Source of the DNA: Enterovirga aerilata
GTDB taxonomy: Bacteria; Pseudomonadota; Alphaproteobacteria; Rhizobiales; Beijerinckiaceae
Assembly: GCF_013044135.1 (NCBI RefSeq)
Contig: NZ_JABEPP010000003.1
Location: 372,001 to 436,000, forward strand
DNA: 64,000 bases
Direction: 5' to 3'
The notes below the pieces were generated by a model that was not told the DNA's origin, did no database searches, and saw nothing but the letters and a program-made list of their open reading frames with translations. Made by a program: the position numbers and the translations under genes. This document shows positions 42,383 to 51,395 of this stretch, in pieces. Numbering within the stretch: position 1 is the first letter of the stretch; every line of letters starts with the position of its first letter.

Positions 42383-43147
42383 TCACCGATGCACGCCCAG
42401 CATGGCCGTGAGCCCGCCATCGACCGGCAGCACGGCCCCGGTGATATAGGAAGCCGGGGGAGACAGGAGGAAGGCGACGAGCCCCGCGATCTCCTCCGCC
42501 CGGGCGAAGCGGCCGGCCGGGATCTGCTTCTCCATCTGGGCGCGGTGGGCCGCGTAGCCCGCCATCATGTCCGTGTCGATGAAGCCCGGGGCGACGTAGT
42601 TCACGGTGATCCCGCGCTTCGCAGTCTCGATGGCGAGCGTTCGGCAATAGGAGAGGAGCGCGCCCTTCGAGGCGGCGTAAGCGGCGTTGCCGGCATTGGC
42701 CTGGAGCGCGGCGACCGAGCCGATCGCGACCACCCGGCCGGTACGGGCGCGCAGCATGCCCCGCATGGCCGCCTTGGCGAGGCGGGTCAGCGACCAGAAG
42801 TTCACCTGCATCGCTGCCTCGGCCTTGTCCTGGTCGAGCATCGCGGCGAGCGCGTCGTAGGGCTGGCCCGCATTGTGGACGAGGCCGAAGAGCGCCTCTG
42901 CTTCGATTCCGGTCGCGAAGGTCTCGACGGCGTCTCGATCGGCGAGATCAAGAGGATGCGCCGCGACCTCCACGGTCGGATGCCGCGCCTTCAGATCGTG
43001 CACGAGCGCCGCCGCCTCCGCGGCGGAGTTGCGGAAGGTAAAGCCCACGTCGAAGCCGGCTTCGGCAAGCGCGGTCACGATCGCGGCGCCGACGCCCCGG
43101 CCGCCGCCCGTCACGAGGACGCGGCGCCTCGGTTCAGCCTCGCTCAT
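42383..43147 (-). CDS. 3-oxoacyl-ACP reductase (FabG-like SDR)
   Basis: The protein has 254 residues with an intact SDR active site: VTGGGRGVGAAIVTAL, VHNAGQPYDA, IGSVAAL for the Ser, and YAASKGALL for Tyr and Lys. The NADP-dependent FabG step of chain elongation fits its place after two ketosynthase genes. Its ATG overlaps the FabF1 stop by four bases. It supplies the reductase function that completes the condensation-reduction-dehydration set for the C28 acyl chain. Confidence 0.88.
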   Translation of the reverse strand: MSEAEPRRRVLVTGGGRGVGAAIVTALAEAGFDVGFTFRNSAAEAAALVHDLKARHPTVEVAAHPLDLADRDAVETFATGIEAEALFGLVHNAGQPYDALAAMLDQDKAEAAMQVNFWSLTRLAKAAMRGMLRARTGRVVAIGSVAALQANAGNAAYAASKGALLSYCRTLAIETAKRGITVNYVAPGFIDTDMMAGYAAHRAQMEKQIPAGRFARAEEIAGLVAFLLSPPASYITGAVLPVDGGLTAMLGVHR

Positions 43148-44430
43148 TTCGGCTCGGCCCCGAAGACCAGGCAGGTATTCTGGCCGCCGAAGCCGAAGGA
43201 ATTCGACAGCACGAACCGCACGTCCGCGTCGCGCGCCGTGTTCGGGACGACGTCCAGCGGGATCGCAGGGTCGGGCACGGCGTAGTTGATGGTCGGCGGC
43301 AGGCGTCCCTTCGCGATCGTCAGCAGCGAGACGACCGCCTCGACGGCGCCCGCGGCGGTGAGCGTGTGCCCGATCATCGACTTGTTCGACGATATGGGAA
43401 CGCTGCCCATGCGCTCGCCCATCACCTTCGTGCAGCCGAGCGCCTCCATCTTGTCGTTCTCGGGCGTGCCGGTGCCGTGCGCGTTCACGTAGTCGATGTC
43501 GTCCGGCGTGAGCCCGGCATCCTCGATCGCCTCGCGGATCGCCGCGACGATCGGCGTTCCGTCCGGGCTCGACCGCGTGCGGTGGAAGCCGTCCCCCTTC
43601 TCGCCGCAGCCGAGCACATAGCCGAGGATGCGGGCGCCGCGGGCACGGGCAGATGCGGCACTCTCCAGGACCAGGGCCGCCGCCCCTTCGCCCATGACGA
43701 AGCCGTCGCGGTTCTTCGAGAAGGGCTTCGCGGCGCCCTCCGGCGGCTCGTTCTGGGTGGAGAGCGCCGAGAGGAGCGAGAAGCGCACGAGGGATTCCGG
43801 GTTCACCGAGCCGTCGGTGCCGATGCAGAGCGCGGCCTCGGCCTCGCCGCGCCGGATCGCCTCGACGCCGAGCTGGATCGCAGTCGCGCCGGAGGAGCAG
43901 GCGGTCGAGAGCGATATGGGCGAGCCCAGTGTGCCGAACCGCTCCGCGATCCGGTCTGCAACCGTCCCGAACGTGAAGAGGTCGTGCCAGGGCGCGAAGC
44001 GGCCCGTCGCCGCGCCGGCGAGGAGCTGCGCATAGGTCACCTCGCCCGCGGGGTCTGACCCCGCTTCGGCGAGTGTCTGCCGCTGCGGCCATTCCACCTC
44101 GACGGGCGGCACGGCCACGAAGAGCGGGCCGGGGAACTCGTCCCGGCGCGGCAGGGCCGCCTGCGCCACCGCCTCTTCGGCGGCGAGCTCGGCCAGCCGT
44201 TCGGACAGCATCGGCGCGCATAAGGGTTCGACCGGCTCGAAATCGATCGTCCCGGCGATGCGCGTGCGGAGGTTCTCGGTCGGGAAGCGGGAGATGGCGT
44301 GGATGCCGGAGCGTCCGGCCGTCAGCGCGGACCAGTTCTCGGCCTGGCCGCGGCCGAGAGAGGTCACGATCCCCATGCCCGTCACGGCGACGAGCGGGCG
44401 CCCGGATCTGTCGGTGTCAGCCTGTGCCAT
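43144..44430 (-). CDS. Beta-ketoacyl-ACP synthase, catalytic partner (FabF1XL-like)
   Basis: The protein has 428 residues of the KAS II family with the full active site: C178 in STACSSG, H318 in NAHGTGT, and K350/H355 in NKSMIGHTLTAAG. GEGAAALVLES and FGFGGQNTCLVF are also normal. It elongates acyl-AcpXL with malonyl units. It lies eight bases after the second ketosynthase gene, whose product lacks the active cysteine, so the two may form a heterodimer. Confidence 0.92.
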   Translation of the reverse strand: MAQADTDRSGRPLVAVTGMGIVTSLGRGQAENWSALTAGRSGIHAISRFPTENLRTRIAGTIDFEPVEPLCAPMLSERLAELAAEEAVAQAALPRRDEFPGPLFVAVPPVEVEWPQRQTLAEAGSDPAGEVTYAQLLAGAATGRFAPWHDLFTFGTVADRIAERFGTLGSPISLSTACSSGATAIQLGVEAIRRGEAEAALCIGTDGSVNPESLVRFSLLSALSTQNEPPEGAAKPFSKNRDGFVMGEGAAALVLESAASARARGARILGYVLGCGEKGDGFHRTRSSPDGTPIVAAIREAIEDAGLTPDDIDYVNAHGTGTPENDKMEALGCTKVMGERMGSVPISSNKSMIGHTLTAAGAVEAVVSLLTIAKGRLPPTINYAVPDPAIPLDVVPNTARDADVRFVLSNSFGFGGQNTCLVFGAEPK

Positions 44431-44438
44431 GGGACGTT

Positions 44439-45572
44439 CTACTGCGCGCGCGCGAAGCGCACCAAGCCTTCGCCGCGGCGGTGGCCGACGGTGGTGGCGA
44501 CCGCATCGGAGGCACGGCGCGAGGCGACCAGCGCCGCCGCGATTGCGGCTCCGACCGGCGCGACCGCCTCGAGCGGGTGCCCGAGAAGGTCGCCGGTGGC
44601 ATGCAGCGGCACACCGGGCGCGAGCTGCGCAAGCGCCTCGCGCTCCTCTTCCGTGACGCCCGCGACGCCCGTCGCGCCCGAGAGCACCGTTGCGCCTTCC
44701 GGCACGGCAGCTCCGGTCCAGAGCTGGCGCAGGCTCGCGGGTACGGCGCCCGGCCCGCGGCGCGTGCGCGCCGCCTGCACTGGCAGGAGCTCCGCCTGGA
44801 TCGCCGCGCCCCGGCGCTCGGCCTGGTCGCGCGCTTCGAGGACCAGGAACGCGGCGGCCGAGCCGAGGATGAGCCCGCCGCCCTCCGCAGGGCGGTCCCA
44901 TACGGGGGCGAAAGGCCGTGTCCAGAGATAGCCGCCCAGTTCGAAGATGAGCAGCGAATCCCAGCGCTCGGCATTGTAGGAGCTGCCGACCAGCATCGCG
45001 TCCACCTGGCCCGAGGCGATCCGGGCCTGCGCGATCCGGAGCGCGTCGACGCCGCACATCTCCTCGCCCATGAAGGTCCGGGACGCGCCCGTGACGCCAT
45101 GCACGATCGCGATATTGCCTGCGAGCAGGTTCGAGAGCTGGGCCAGGAACAGCGTGGGCCTGAGATCGCTCATCAGGCGTTCGTTGAGAAAGGCGCCCGG
45201 ATCCGCCGCGTTCCTCAACCCCGTGAGGATCTGGCCGTCCACCGCGTAGTCGCGCTCGCCCCCTCCGGCCGCGACGATCATCTGCATGCGGGACTTGGCC
45301 TCGGCCTCGTCCTTCAGGCCCGCCGCCTCCAGCGCGAGTCCGGCCGTGTAGACGCCGAGCCGCTGCCAGGGCTCCATCTGGCGCTGGTCCGCCTTCTTGG
45401 CGATCTGGCGGTCCCATTCGATCGCCGGCATCGGATGGACGGGATAGGGGGCGAAGCGCTCGGCATCGATCCTCGGTCGGGGCGGGCCCGCGAGCGCCGC
45501 GAGATGCGTCTCGATCCCCTCGCCGAGGCTCGAGACGAGGCCGATCCCCGTGACGACGACGGGACGGGTCAC
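44439..45572 (-). CDS. Ketosynthase-like partner without active-site Cys (FabF2XL-like, CLF-like)
   Basis: The protein has 377 residues with the thiolase fold of KAS II (VVVTGIGLVSSLGEGIE at the start). Aligned through the conserved Gly after the active site, the catalytic Cys of its partner falls on Glu170 in GEEMCG, and the HGTGT His falls on Ser in LSGATG; the last His (LLGHP) is kept. Loss of the Cys resembles chain-length factors of type II polyketide synthases, where Gln replaces it. GTG is the start, overlapping the fabZ stop as GTGA. The alignment was done by eye. Confidence 0.82.
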   Translation of the reverse strand: MTRPVVVTGIGLVSSLGEGIETHLAALAGPPRPRIDAERFAPYPVHPMPAIEWDRQIAKKADQRQMEPWQRLGVYTAGLALEAAGLKDEAEAKSRMQMIVAAGGGERDYAVDGQILTGLRNAADPGAFLNERLMSDLRPTLFLAQLSNLLAGNIAIVHGVTGASRTFMGEEMCGVDALRIAQARIASGQVDAMLVGSSYNAERWDSLLIFELGGYLWTRPFAPVWDRPAEGGGLILGSAAAFLVLEARDQAERRGAAIQAELLPVQAARTRRGPGAVPASLRQLWTGAAVPEGATVLSGATGVAGVTEEEREALAQLAPGVPLHATGDLLGHPLEAVAPVGAAIAAALVASRRASDAVATTVGHRRGEGLVRFARAQ

Positions 45573-46033
45573 GCCACGACCTCGATTGGCAGGCCGATGC
45601 GTCGGGCCTGATCCTTCATGCGCTCGCTCAGGCCGGCCGGGAACGGCATCGTGCGGAAGCGCAGCTCGGCATCCGCGATGCGCCTGGACCCAACCGCAAT
45701 GCTGGCCCGGGTGGCCATGTAGCCCGAGCCCTCATGCTCCAGCCTCGCCTCGATCTCGAGCGTGGTCCCGGGTCCCACGAAGTCGCGGAACCGGGCGCGG
45801 TCCACGGCCATCAGGAAGGGCATCGCCACGTAACCGGTGAGCGCCAGGATGAGGTAGCCCGAGGCCTGCGCCATGGTCTCGGTCAGCAGCACGCCCGGGA
45901 CGAGTGGGTGATCGGGGAAATGGCCCTCGAAGACCGGGCTCGCGCCCGGAACCGTCGATCGCGCCACGATCCGGCGGGCGTCCGGGTCGATCTCGGCGAC
46001 CCGGTCGATCATCTCGAAATATTCGAGGCGCAT
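45569..46033 (-). CDS. 3-hydroxyacyl-ACP dehydratase, FabZ-like
   Basis: The protein has 154 residues with the hot-dog fold. FEGHFPDHPLVPGVLLTETMAQ carries the catalytic H38 and E52, cited here as EGHFPDHPLVPGV and TETMAQASG. It is somewhat longer than housekeeping FabZ at the C-terminus. In this operon it would dehydrate hydroxyacyl-AcpXL intermediates during very-long-chain synthesis. It is coupled to the downstream ketosynthase-like gene and lies 72 bases after acpXL. Confidence 0.9.
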   Translation of the reverse strand: MRLEYFEMIDRVAEIDPDARRIVARSTVPGASPVFEGHFPDHPLVPGVLLTETMAQASGYLILALTGYVAMPFLMAVDRARFRDFVGPGTTLEIEARLEHEGSGYMATRASIAVGSRRIADAELRFRTMPFPAGLSERMKDQARRIGLPIEVVA

Positions 46034-46105
46034 GGGGAGAGGACCGGGCGGGAAGCGGGCCGGGCGAAAGCGGTCCTCTCGACGAGCGTCGGACCGCCGC
46101 CCGGA

Positions 46106-46387
46106 TCAGGCCGCCTTGGCGGCGACGAGCGCGTCGATGCGCGAGACGAGATTGCGGATGACGAAATACTCCTCCGCCGGTGTCTTCCCCTCGTTCACCT
46201 CCTGCGTCCACTGCTCGAGCGGAAGCTTGATGCCGAACGCCTTGTCGATCGCGAAGGCGATGTCCAGGAAGGCGAGCGAGTCGATCCCGAGATCGTCGAT
46301 CGCGTGGCTCTCGGGCGTGATCTTCTCGCGCGGGATGTCGGCGGTCTCGGAGATAATTCCCGCGACCGTCTCGAATGTGGACGACAT
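46106..46387 (-). CDS. acpXL: Acyl carrier protein AcpXL
   Basis: The protein has 93 residues, longer than housekeeping AcpP. The phosphopantetheine site is S37 in [16 protein letters not shown], and [18 protein letters not shown] is the distinctive AcpXL second half. It carries the 27-hydroxyoctacosanoate-type chain later attached to lipid A in Hyphomicrobiales. It is the first gene of the operon running to lpxXL. No stress-type promoter could be picked out in the 95 bases upstream. Confidence 0.95.
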   Translation of the reverse strand: MSSTFETVAGIISETADIPREKITPESHAIDDLGIDSLAFLDIAFAIDKAFGIKLPLEQWTQEVNEGKTPAEEYFVIRNLVSRIDALVAAKAA

Positions 46388-46482
46388 GACTCGAATCTCT
46401 CGTGAGCCCTCGGCGCCGGGAGCGCGGGCTCGGGTGAGCGCGAGGGATTACACGACGGGTCTGCAGCGGGCAACCTGACCTG

Positions 46483-46749
46483 CTATGCAACCCCACGCGG
46501 CCCTGGCGGGCGCCGGTCGCATGAGCCTGCCGCGGCCGTGCGGGCGAAGATGCGGCCGAAGATCTCCGGCGTGCAATCGGAGCCCGGCCGCGGGGAGCCG
46601 AGGCGGTCCGATTGCGTCGTCGCCGAGCCGGTGCTGCCGGCCGACAATCCGAGATGGGCCAGCCGCACGGGCTCCGCCTCGGCGCCGACGAAGATGGCTC
46701 CGGCGATCAGGGCGATCTGCCCGGCGACGATGGTGGCTCTGCTCCTCAT
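46483..46749 (-). CDS. Small predicted exported protein
   Basis: The protein has 88 residues. The N-terminus ATIVAGQIALIAGAIFVGAEA resembles a signal peptide or anchor. It is cited for its hydrophobic core IALIAGAIFVG. The rest is polar with two Cys residues and a basic, proline-rich end. GGAGG lies eight bases before the ATG, which supports real translation. No family is recognised. It is upstream of acpXL on the same strand, 95 bases away. Confidence 0.5.
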   Translation of the reverse strand: MRSRATIVAGQIALIAGAIFVGAEAEPVRLAHLGLSAGSTGSATTQSDRLGSPRPGSDCTPEIFGRIFARTAAAGSCDRRPPGPRGVA

Positions 46750-46880
46750 GGCCGCCCCTCCTCGAAGGACGACTGGACAGTCGCAAGGCCGCCGCCGCAC
46801 CGATGTGCGTCCGCGCACGAGCCGTGCTGTAGCCGTGGCCGCATCGATGCGGAACCAACGCTCCGCCGCGGGGCCTGAGC

Positions 46881-47810
46881 CTAGAAGTTCACCCGGTCGC
46901 CGCCCTTGAGCTGCAGGATCTCGCGCGCCTCGTCGGGCGAGGCGATCTCGAGCCCGAGGCCCTCGATGATCTGGCGCGCGAGCTTGACCTGCTGCGCATT
47001 CGACTCGGCGAGCTTGCCCGGGCCGATCCAGAGCGAATCCTCGAGGCCCACGCGGACGTTGCCGCCCATCGCGGCCGCCATGGCGGCGATCGGGAGCTGG
47101 TTGCGCCCCGCGCCGAGCACCGACCAGCGGTACTGGTCGCCGAAGAGCCGGTCGGCCGTGCGCTTCATATGGGCGACGTCCTCGGGATGCGGCCCTATCC
47201 CGCCAAGGAGGCCGAACACGCTCTGCACGAAGAGCGGCGGCTTGATCACGCCGCGGTCGACGAAATGCGCCAGCGTGTAGAGATGGCCGATGTCGTAGCA
47301 CTCGATCTCGAAGCGTGTGCCGTTCTCGGCACAGGTCGTCAGGATGTACTCGATATCCGCGAATGTATTGCGGAAGATGCGGTCGCGCGAGCCTTCGAGA
47401 TACGGCTTCTCCCAGTCGAATTTGAACTCCTTGAAGCGGGACAGCATCGGGTAGAGGCCGAAATTCATCGAACCCATGTTGAGCGAGGCGACCTCGGGCG
47501 CGAAATGGGCGGCCGGCTTCACGCGCTCCTCGACGAGCATGGTCGGCGAGCCGCCGGTCGTGATGTTGATGACGGCGTCCGAGCGCTGCTTGATCACCTG
47601 CAGGAAGGGCGCGAAGGCCTCCGGCGACTGGTCCGGCTGGCCGGTCTGCGGGTTGCGTGCATGGAGGTGCACGATGGCCGCGCCCGCTTCGGCCGCGCCG
47701 ATCGCGGCATCGGCGATCTCCTGCGGCGTGATCGGTAGGTGAGGGGACATCGTCGGCGTGTGGATCGCGCCGGTGACGGCGCAGGTGATGATGACTTTGC
47801 GGCTGGGCAT
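46881..47810 (-). CDS. Beta-keto acid cleavage enzyme (BKACE, DUF849)
   Basis: BKACE proteins are zinc enzymes that condense a beta-keto acid with acetyl-CoA and release acetoacetate and a new acyl-CoA. The protein has 309 residues: ITCAVTGAIHTPTMSPHLPIT at the start, cited in part (TGAIHTPTMSPHLP), the metal-binding H48-L-H50-AR, and FEIECYDIGHLYTLAHF. It starts at ATG 47810, 19 bases after the dehydrogenase gene upstream. The pair would oxidise a beta-hydroxy acid and cleave the product, as in carnitine breakdown. The actual substrate is unknown. Confidence 0.9.
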   Translation of the reverse strand: MPSRKVIITCAVTGAIHTPTMSPHLPITPQEIADAAIGAAEAGAAIVHLHARNPQTGQPDQSPEAFAPFLQVIKQRSDAVINITTGGSPTMLVEERVKPAAHFAPEVASLNMGSMNFGLYPMLSRFKEFKFDWEKPYLEGSRDRIFRNTFADIEYILTTCAENGTRFEIECYDIGHLYTLAHFVDRGVIKPPLFVQSVFGLLGGIGPHPEDVAHMKRTADRLFGDQYRWSVLGAGRNQLPIAAMAAAMGGNVRVGLEDSLWIGPGKLAESNAQQVKLARQIIEGLGLEIASPDEAREILQLKGGDRVNF

Positions 47811-47829
47811 GACGGTCCTCGTGTCCGGT

Positions 47830-48759
47830 TCAGGTCGGCTGGCTGCGCTTATGCGCCTTGAGCGCGGCGAGGCGGCGGTCCCGCCAGGCGCTCTTCCGCG
47901 CAAGCTCGTCCCGGCTCGGGGTGTCGCCCCACGCAGCCAGGATGCGGGCCACATTCTCGGCGTCCCAGACGGTCGGGGAGGGGGGATCGGCGCTGACCCG
48001 GCGGTAGAAGCCCGTGTAGCGGGCGCAATAATCCGGGATGCCGCCCGGCGCGTTCAGCTCGATCGTCTCGAAGGGGCCGAGGAAAGACCAGCGCAGCCCG
48101 AGGCCGTCCTTGATCGTCTTGTCCAGGTCCTGCGGGCTGACCACGCCCTCGCCGACCAGGCGGAAGGCCTCGGCAAGGAGGGCGCCCTGCAGGCGGTTCA
48201 GGACGAAGCCCTCCGCCTCCTTGTGGACGATGATCGGCACCTGCTCGACCGCCTCGTAGATCGCCTTGGCCCGCTCGATCACGGCCGGGTCCGTCCAAGG
48301 CGCCCCGCAGAGCTCGACGATCGGCACGAGATGCGGCGGGTTCACGGGATGCGCCACGAGGCAGCGCGCCCGTCCAGCTAGGTTCTCGGTGAAGAGCGAG
48401 GCCACGATCGCGGAGGTCGACGAGGCCAGGATCGTATCGGGGCGCGTCAGCCGGTCGAGTTCGGCGAAGAGCAGGCGCTTCATCGGCAGCGTCTCGGGCC
48501 CGTTCTCCTGGACGAGGTCGACGTCGCGCACGGCCTCCTCCAGCGAGCCCGCGACCGTCACCCGCGACGCGGCCGCTTCCGGGTCCGCGACGAGGCCGTG
48601 CCCGGCGAGGTCTTCGAGCCCCTGCCGGACGAGCGCCGGGGCGGCCTCCAAGGTGTCTCGGTGCGTGTCGGCGAGGCGGACGTCCCAGCCAGCCCGGGCG
48701 AAGACGACGGCCCAGGCACGGCCGATCAGGCCCGATCCGACGATGGCGACTGTGCTCAT
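47830..48759 (-). CDS. 3-hydroxyacid dehydrogenase, lambda-crystallin/L-carnitine dehydrogenase-like
   Basis: The protein has 309 residues. The NAD loop is IVGSGLIGRAWAVVFARAGW. AHPVNPPHLVPIVELCG, EAEGFVLNRLQGALLAEAFRLV (NRLQGALLAEAF) and GLGLRWSFLGPFETIELN match the lambda-crystallin/L-gulonate 3-dehydrogenase group, which also includes L-carnitine dehydrogenases. It has no thioesterase extension, which many rhizobial carnitine dehydrogenases carry. Its position directly before the BKACE gene and after a Liv-type transporter suggests catabolism of an imported beta-hydroxy acid. Confidence 0.88.
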   Translation of the reverse strand: MSTVAIVGSGLIGRAWAVVFARAGWDVRLADTHRDTLEAAPALVRQGLEDLAGHGLVADPEAAASRVTVAGSLEEAVRDVDLVQENGPETLPMKRLLFAELDRLTRPDTILASSTSAIVASLFTENLAGRARCLVAHPVNPPHLVPIVELCGAPWTDPAVIERAKAIYEAVEQVPIIVHKEAEGFVLNRLQGALLAEAFRLVGEGVVSPQDLDKTIKDGLGLRWSFLGPFETIELNAPGGIPDYCARYTGFYRRVSADPPSPTVWDAENVARILAAWGDTPSRDELARKSAWRDRRLAALKAHKRSQPT

Positions 48760-48786
48760 GCGCGTCCTTTCTTGATCCGGCCGTCC

Positions 48787-48858
48787 TCCTCGGGCTTGAC
48801 CCGAGGATCGAGAAAGGTTCGCGCGAGGCCGCCGGATGGTCGGGTCGAGCCCGACCAT
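48787..48858. repeat. Palindromic intergenic repeat with two hairpins
   Basis: Two perfect stem-loops lie in 72 bases: TCCTCGGG-N5-CCCGAGGA (48787-48807) and ATGGTCGGG-N5-CCCGACCAT (48836-48858). This double-hairpin form, with a translated MVGLDPTIR-like string, is familiar to me as an interspersed repeat of Hyphomicrobiales genomes. It sits between the fused Liv gene and the dehydrogenase gene and may modulate the transcript. Only one copy is in this window. Confidence 0.6.
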
Positions 48859-48874
48859 GACAAGGGGACAGGCC

Positions 48875-51391
48875 TCACAGCCACAGAACCTTCCGTCTCA
48901 GCGCCAGATCGTCCCGAAGCGCCAGCGATGGTCCGACATGGATCACCCGGCCGCGCTCCAGCGCGACGGTTCTGTCGGACAAAGCGAGCGCGAGGTCGAG
49001 ATGGTGATCGACGATGATGATGGATATCTCGTGCCGCAGCCGGTCGAAGCTCTCGAAGAGCTGCTCCACCACGGCGGGCGCCAGCCCCTCGAACGGCTCG
49101 TCGAGGAGCAGCACGCGCACGTCGCCGGACAGCGCGCGGGCCACCGCCACCATCTGCTGCTCGCCGCCCGAAAGGAGATCCGACGGCGTGTCGAGCCGCT
49201 CGCGGATGCGCGGGAAGTAGTCGAAGATGCGCTCGATGTCCCAGTGGACCCCGTGGCCCGTGAGCCGGCGCAGGCGTCCCAGTTCGAGATTCTGCTTCAC
49301 GGTCATTCCGGCAAAGAGACCGCGCCCTTGCGGCACGTAGCCGATGCCGAGCCGGCCGATCTCGGCGGAGGACAGGCCCGCGAGCTCCTGCCCGGCGAGT
49401 CGGATCGATCCGGACGAAGGCGGTGCGATCCCCATCAGGGTCTTGAGCAGGGTCGACTTGCCCGCTCCGTTCCGGCCGAGCAGCGCCAGGATCTCGTGTC
49501 GGTGCAGGTCGAAGGAGACGTCCGCCAGGATGTGGCTCTTGCCGTAGAAGGTATCGACCCCGGACACCCCGAGCAGCGTCTCGCTCTCGGCGGCGCTCTC
49601 GCGCGGGCGCGCCGCCACGGCCGCGGCACCGGATCCGATATAGACCTCCTGCACCTTGGGGCTCGAGCGCGCGTCTTCGACCGTGCCGTCGACGAGGACC
49701 CGGCCCTCGTTCATGACCGTGACCGCATCCGCGATCTGGAAGACGCGGTCGATGTCGTGCTCGACGAGCAGCACAGGTAGGTCGGCCGAGATGCGCTTGA
49801 TGATGTCGCCGATCCGCTGGCGCTCGGCCGCCGAGAGGCCGGCGAGCGGCTCGTCCAGGAGGAGCACCCGCGGCTTCGTCGCGAGCGCGAGCCCCATGTC
49901 GAGGAGGCGCTGGCCGCCATAGGAGAGGGCGCCGGCCTCGGCCTCCTCCATGCCGGCAACTCCGAGATAGCGGGCGAGGGCGGCGGCCTCGGCTTCCACG
50001 TCCCCGAGCCCGCGTGCCGCCGTCCATGGGTCGAAGCGGCGCGCATGGCGGGCCTGGATCGCGAGGCGGAGGTTCTCGCCGACGCTGAGGCCGGGGAACA
50101 GGTTGGTGATCTGGAAGGAGCGGCCGATCCCGGCCTGCGTGATCCGCTCCGGCGAGAGCCCCGCGACCGAGCGGCCGGCGAGGAGCACGTCGCCGGAATC
50201 GGGCTTGTAGAGGCCGGAGATCAGGTTGAAGGCCGTCGTCTTGCCGGCGCCGTTCGGGCCGATGAGCGCGTGCAGCGACCGGTCCCGCACACGGATCGTG
50301 ACGTCCTGCACCGCTTTCAGCCCGCCGAAGCTCTTCGAGATGCCGCGCGCCTCCAGGATCGTGCCGGTCACGTGGTCCTGCGGCAGGAGGAAGGACGGCA
50401 GCGGCTCGTCGGACAGGGTGCGGGCGGCCATTGCGGCCTCGCCCGCGGGCACCTTGCGGAACGGCGCGAGGAGGCGGCCCGCGACGCCTACGAGGCCCGT
50501 CGGCGAGAACACGATGAAGCCGATGAAGAGGAGCCCGAACCAGAACAGCCAATGCGGCGTCCAGATCGACAGGAACTCGCGGAACAGGATGTAGAACAGG
50601 GCCCCCAGCGCGGGGCCGAGGAAGCTCCGCATCCCGCCGATCACGACCATGGCGATGAGCTCGCCCGAGAAGGCGACGGAGAGCGGGTCGGCGGAGGCGA
50701 AGCGGTGGTTGAAGACGGACAGCATGCCGGCCGTGCCGACCACCGTCGCCGAGACCACGAAGCCGAGGAGCTTGTAGCGGTTCGTCGGATAGCCGATGAA
50801 GCGGGCGCGCTGCTCGTTCTCGCGGATCGCCACGAGGACGCTGCCGACGGGCGAGGCGTGGAAGCGCGAGAGAACGAAGCAGACGACGAAGCCGATCGCG
50901 GCGACCACCCAGTAATAGGTCCAGTCCGCCCCCAGATCGAGCCCGAGCAGCGGCGGGCGCCGGATGCCGCCGAGCCCGCTCTCGCCGCCCGTGAACGCCG
51001 TCCAGCGATAGGCGATCGCGAAGAGCATCGCGGTGAGCGCGAGCGTCAGCAGCGAGAAATAGACACCGCGGCGCCGGAGGATCAACGCGCCGAGAAGAGC
51101 GGAAGCCGCGGCCGTGAAGAGCAGCGCGAGCACGGCCGGCAGGACGATGCCGTCCGGAAACCAGTGCAGCTGGGAGAGCGCCGCCGCGTAGGCGCCGAGC
51201 CCGAACCATGCGCCATGCCCGAAGGAGACGAGGCCGGTATGGCCGACGAGCACGTTCAGCCCGAGGCAGGCGATCGCCATGACCACCACGTCGATCGAGG
51301 AGCGCAGCGGCAGGCCGACGAGGTCGAGGGCGAAGGGGAGGAGGGCGAGCGAGAGCGCCGCGATGGCGAGCGGCCGCAGGTCGGAGCGCAT
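48875..51391 (-). CDS. Fused branched-chain amino acid-type ABC transporter: LivM permease - LivG ATPase - LivF ATPase
   Basis: The protein has 838 residues in one uninterrupted frame. Residues 1-310 are a LivM permease (LNVLVGHTGLVSFGHGAWFG, GGESGLGGIRRP). Residues about 345-590 are LivG with Walker A GPNGAGKTT (378-386), signature LSYGGQRL (489-496) and Walker B LLLDEPLAGLS. Residues about 605-838 are LivF with Walker A GRNGAGKST (639-647), LSGGEQQM and LLLDEPFEGLAP. Normally these are three genes. The fusion fixes one permease to both ATPases. LivH follows the usual pattern as a separate gene just upstream. Confidence 0.93.
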   Translation of the reverse strand: MRSDLRPLAIAALSLALLPFALDLVGLPLRSSIDVVVMAIACLGLNVLVGHTGLVSFGHGAWFGLGAYAAALSQLHWFPDGIVLPAVLALLFTAAASALLGALILRRRGVYFSLLTLALTAMLFAIAYRWTAFTGGESGLGGIRRPPLLGLDLGADWTYYWVVAAIGFVVCFVLSRFHASPVGSVLVAIRENEQRARFIGYPTNRYKLLGFVVSATVVGTAGMLSVFNHRFASADPLSVAFSGELIAMVVIGGMRSFLGPALGALFYILFREFLSIWTPHWLFWFGLLFIGFIVFSPTGLVGVAGRLLAPFRKVPAGEAAMAARTLSDEPLPSFLLPQDHVTGTILEARGISKSFGGLKAVQDVTIRVRDRSLHALIGPNGAGKTTAFNLISGLYKPDSGDVLLAGRSVAGLSPERITQAGIGRSFQITNLFPGLSVGENLRLAIQARHARRFDPWTAARGLGDVEAEAAALARYLGVAGMEEAEAGALSYGGQRLLDMGLALATKPRVLLLDEPLAGLSAAERQRIGDIIKRISADLPVLLVEHDIDRVFQIADAVTVMNEGRVLVDGTVEDARSSPKVQEVYIGSGAAAVAARPRESAAESETLLGVSGVDTFYGKSHILADVSFDLHRHEILALLGRNGAGKSTLLKTLMGIAPPSSGSIRLAGQELAGLSSAEIGRLGIGYVPQGRGLFAGMTVKQNLELGRLRRLTGHGVHWDIERIFDYFPRIRERLDTPSDLLSGGEQQMVAVARALSGDVRVLLLDEPFEGLAPAVVEQLFESFDRLRHEISIIIVDHHLDLALALSDRTVALERGRVIHVGPSLALRDDLALRRKVLWL

Positions 51392-51395
51392 CGGC

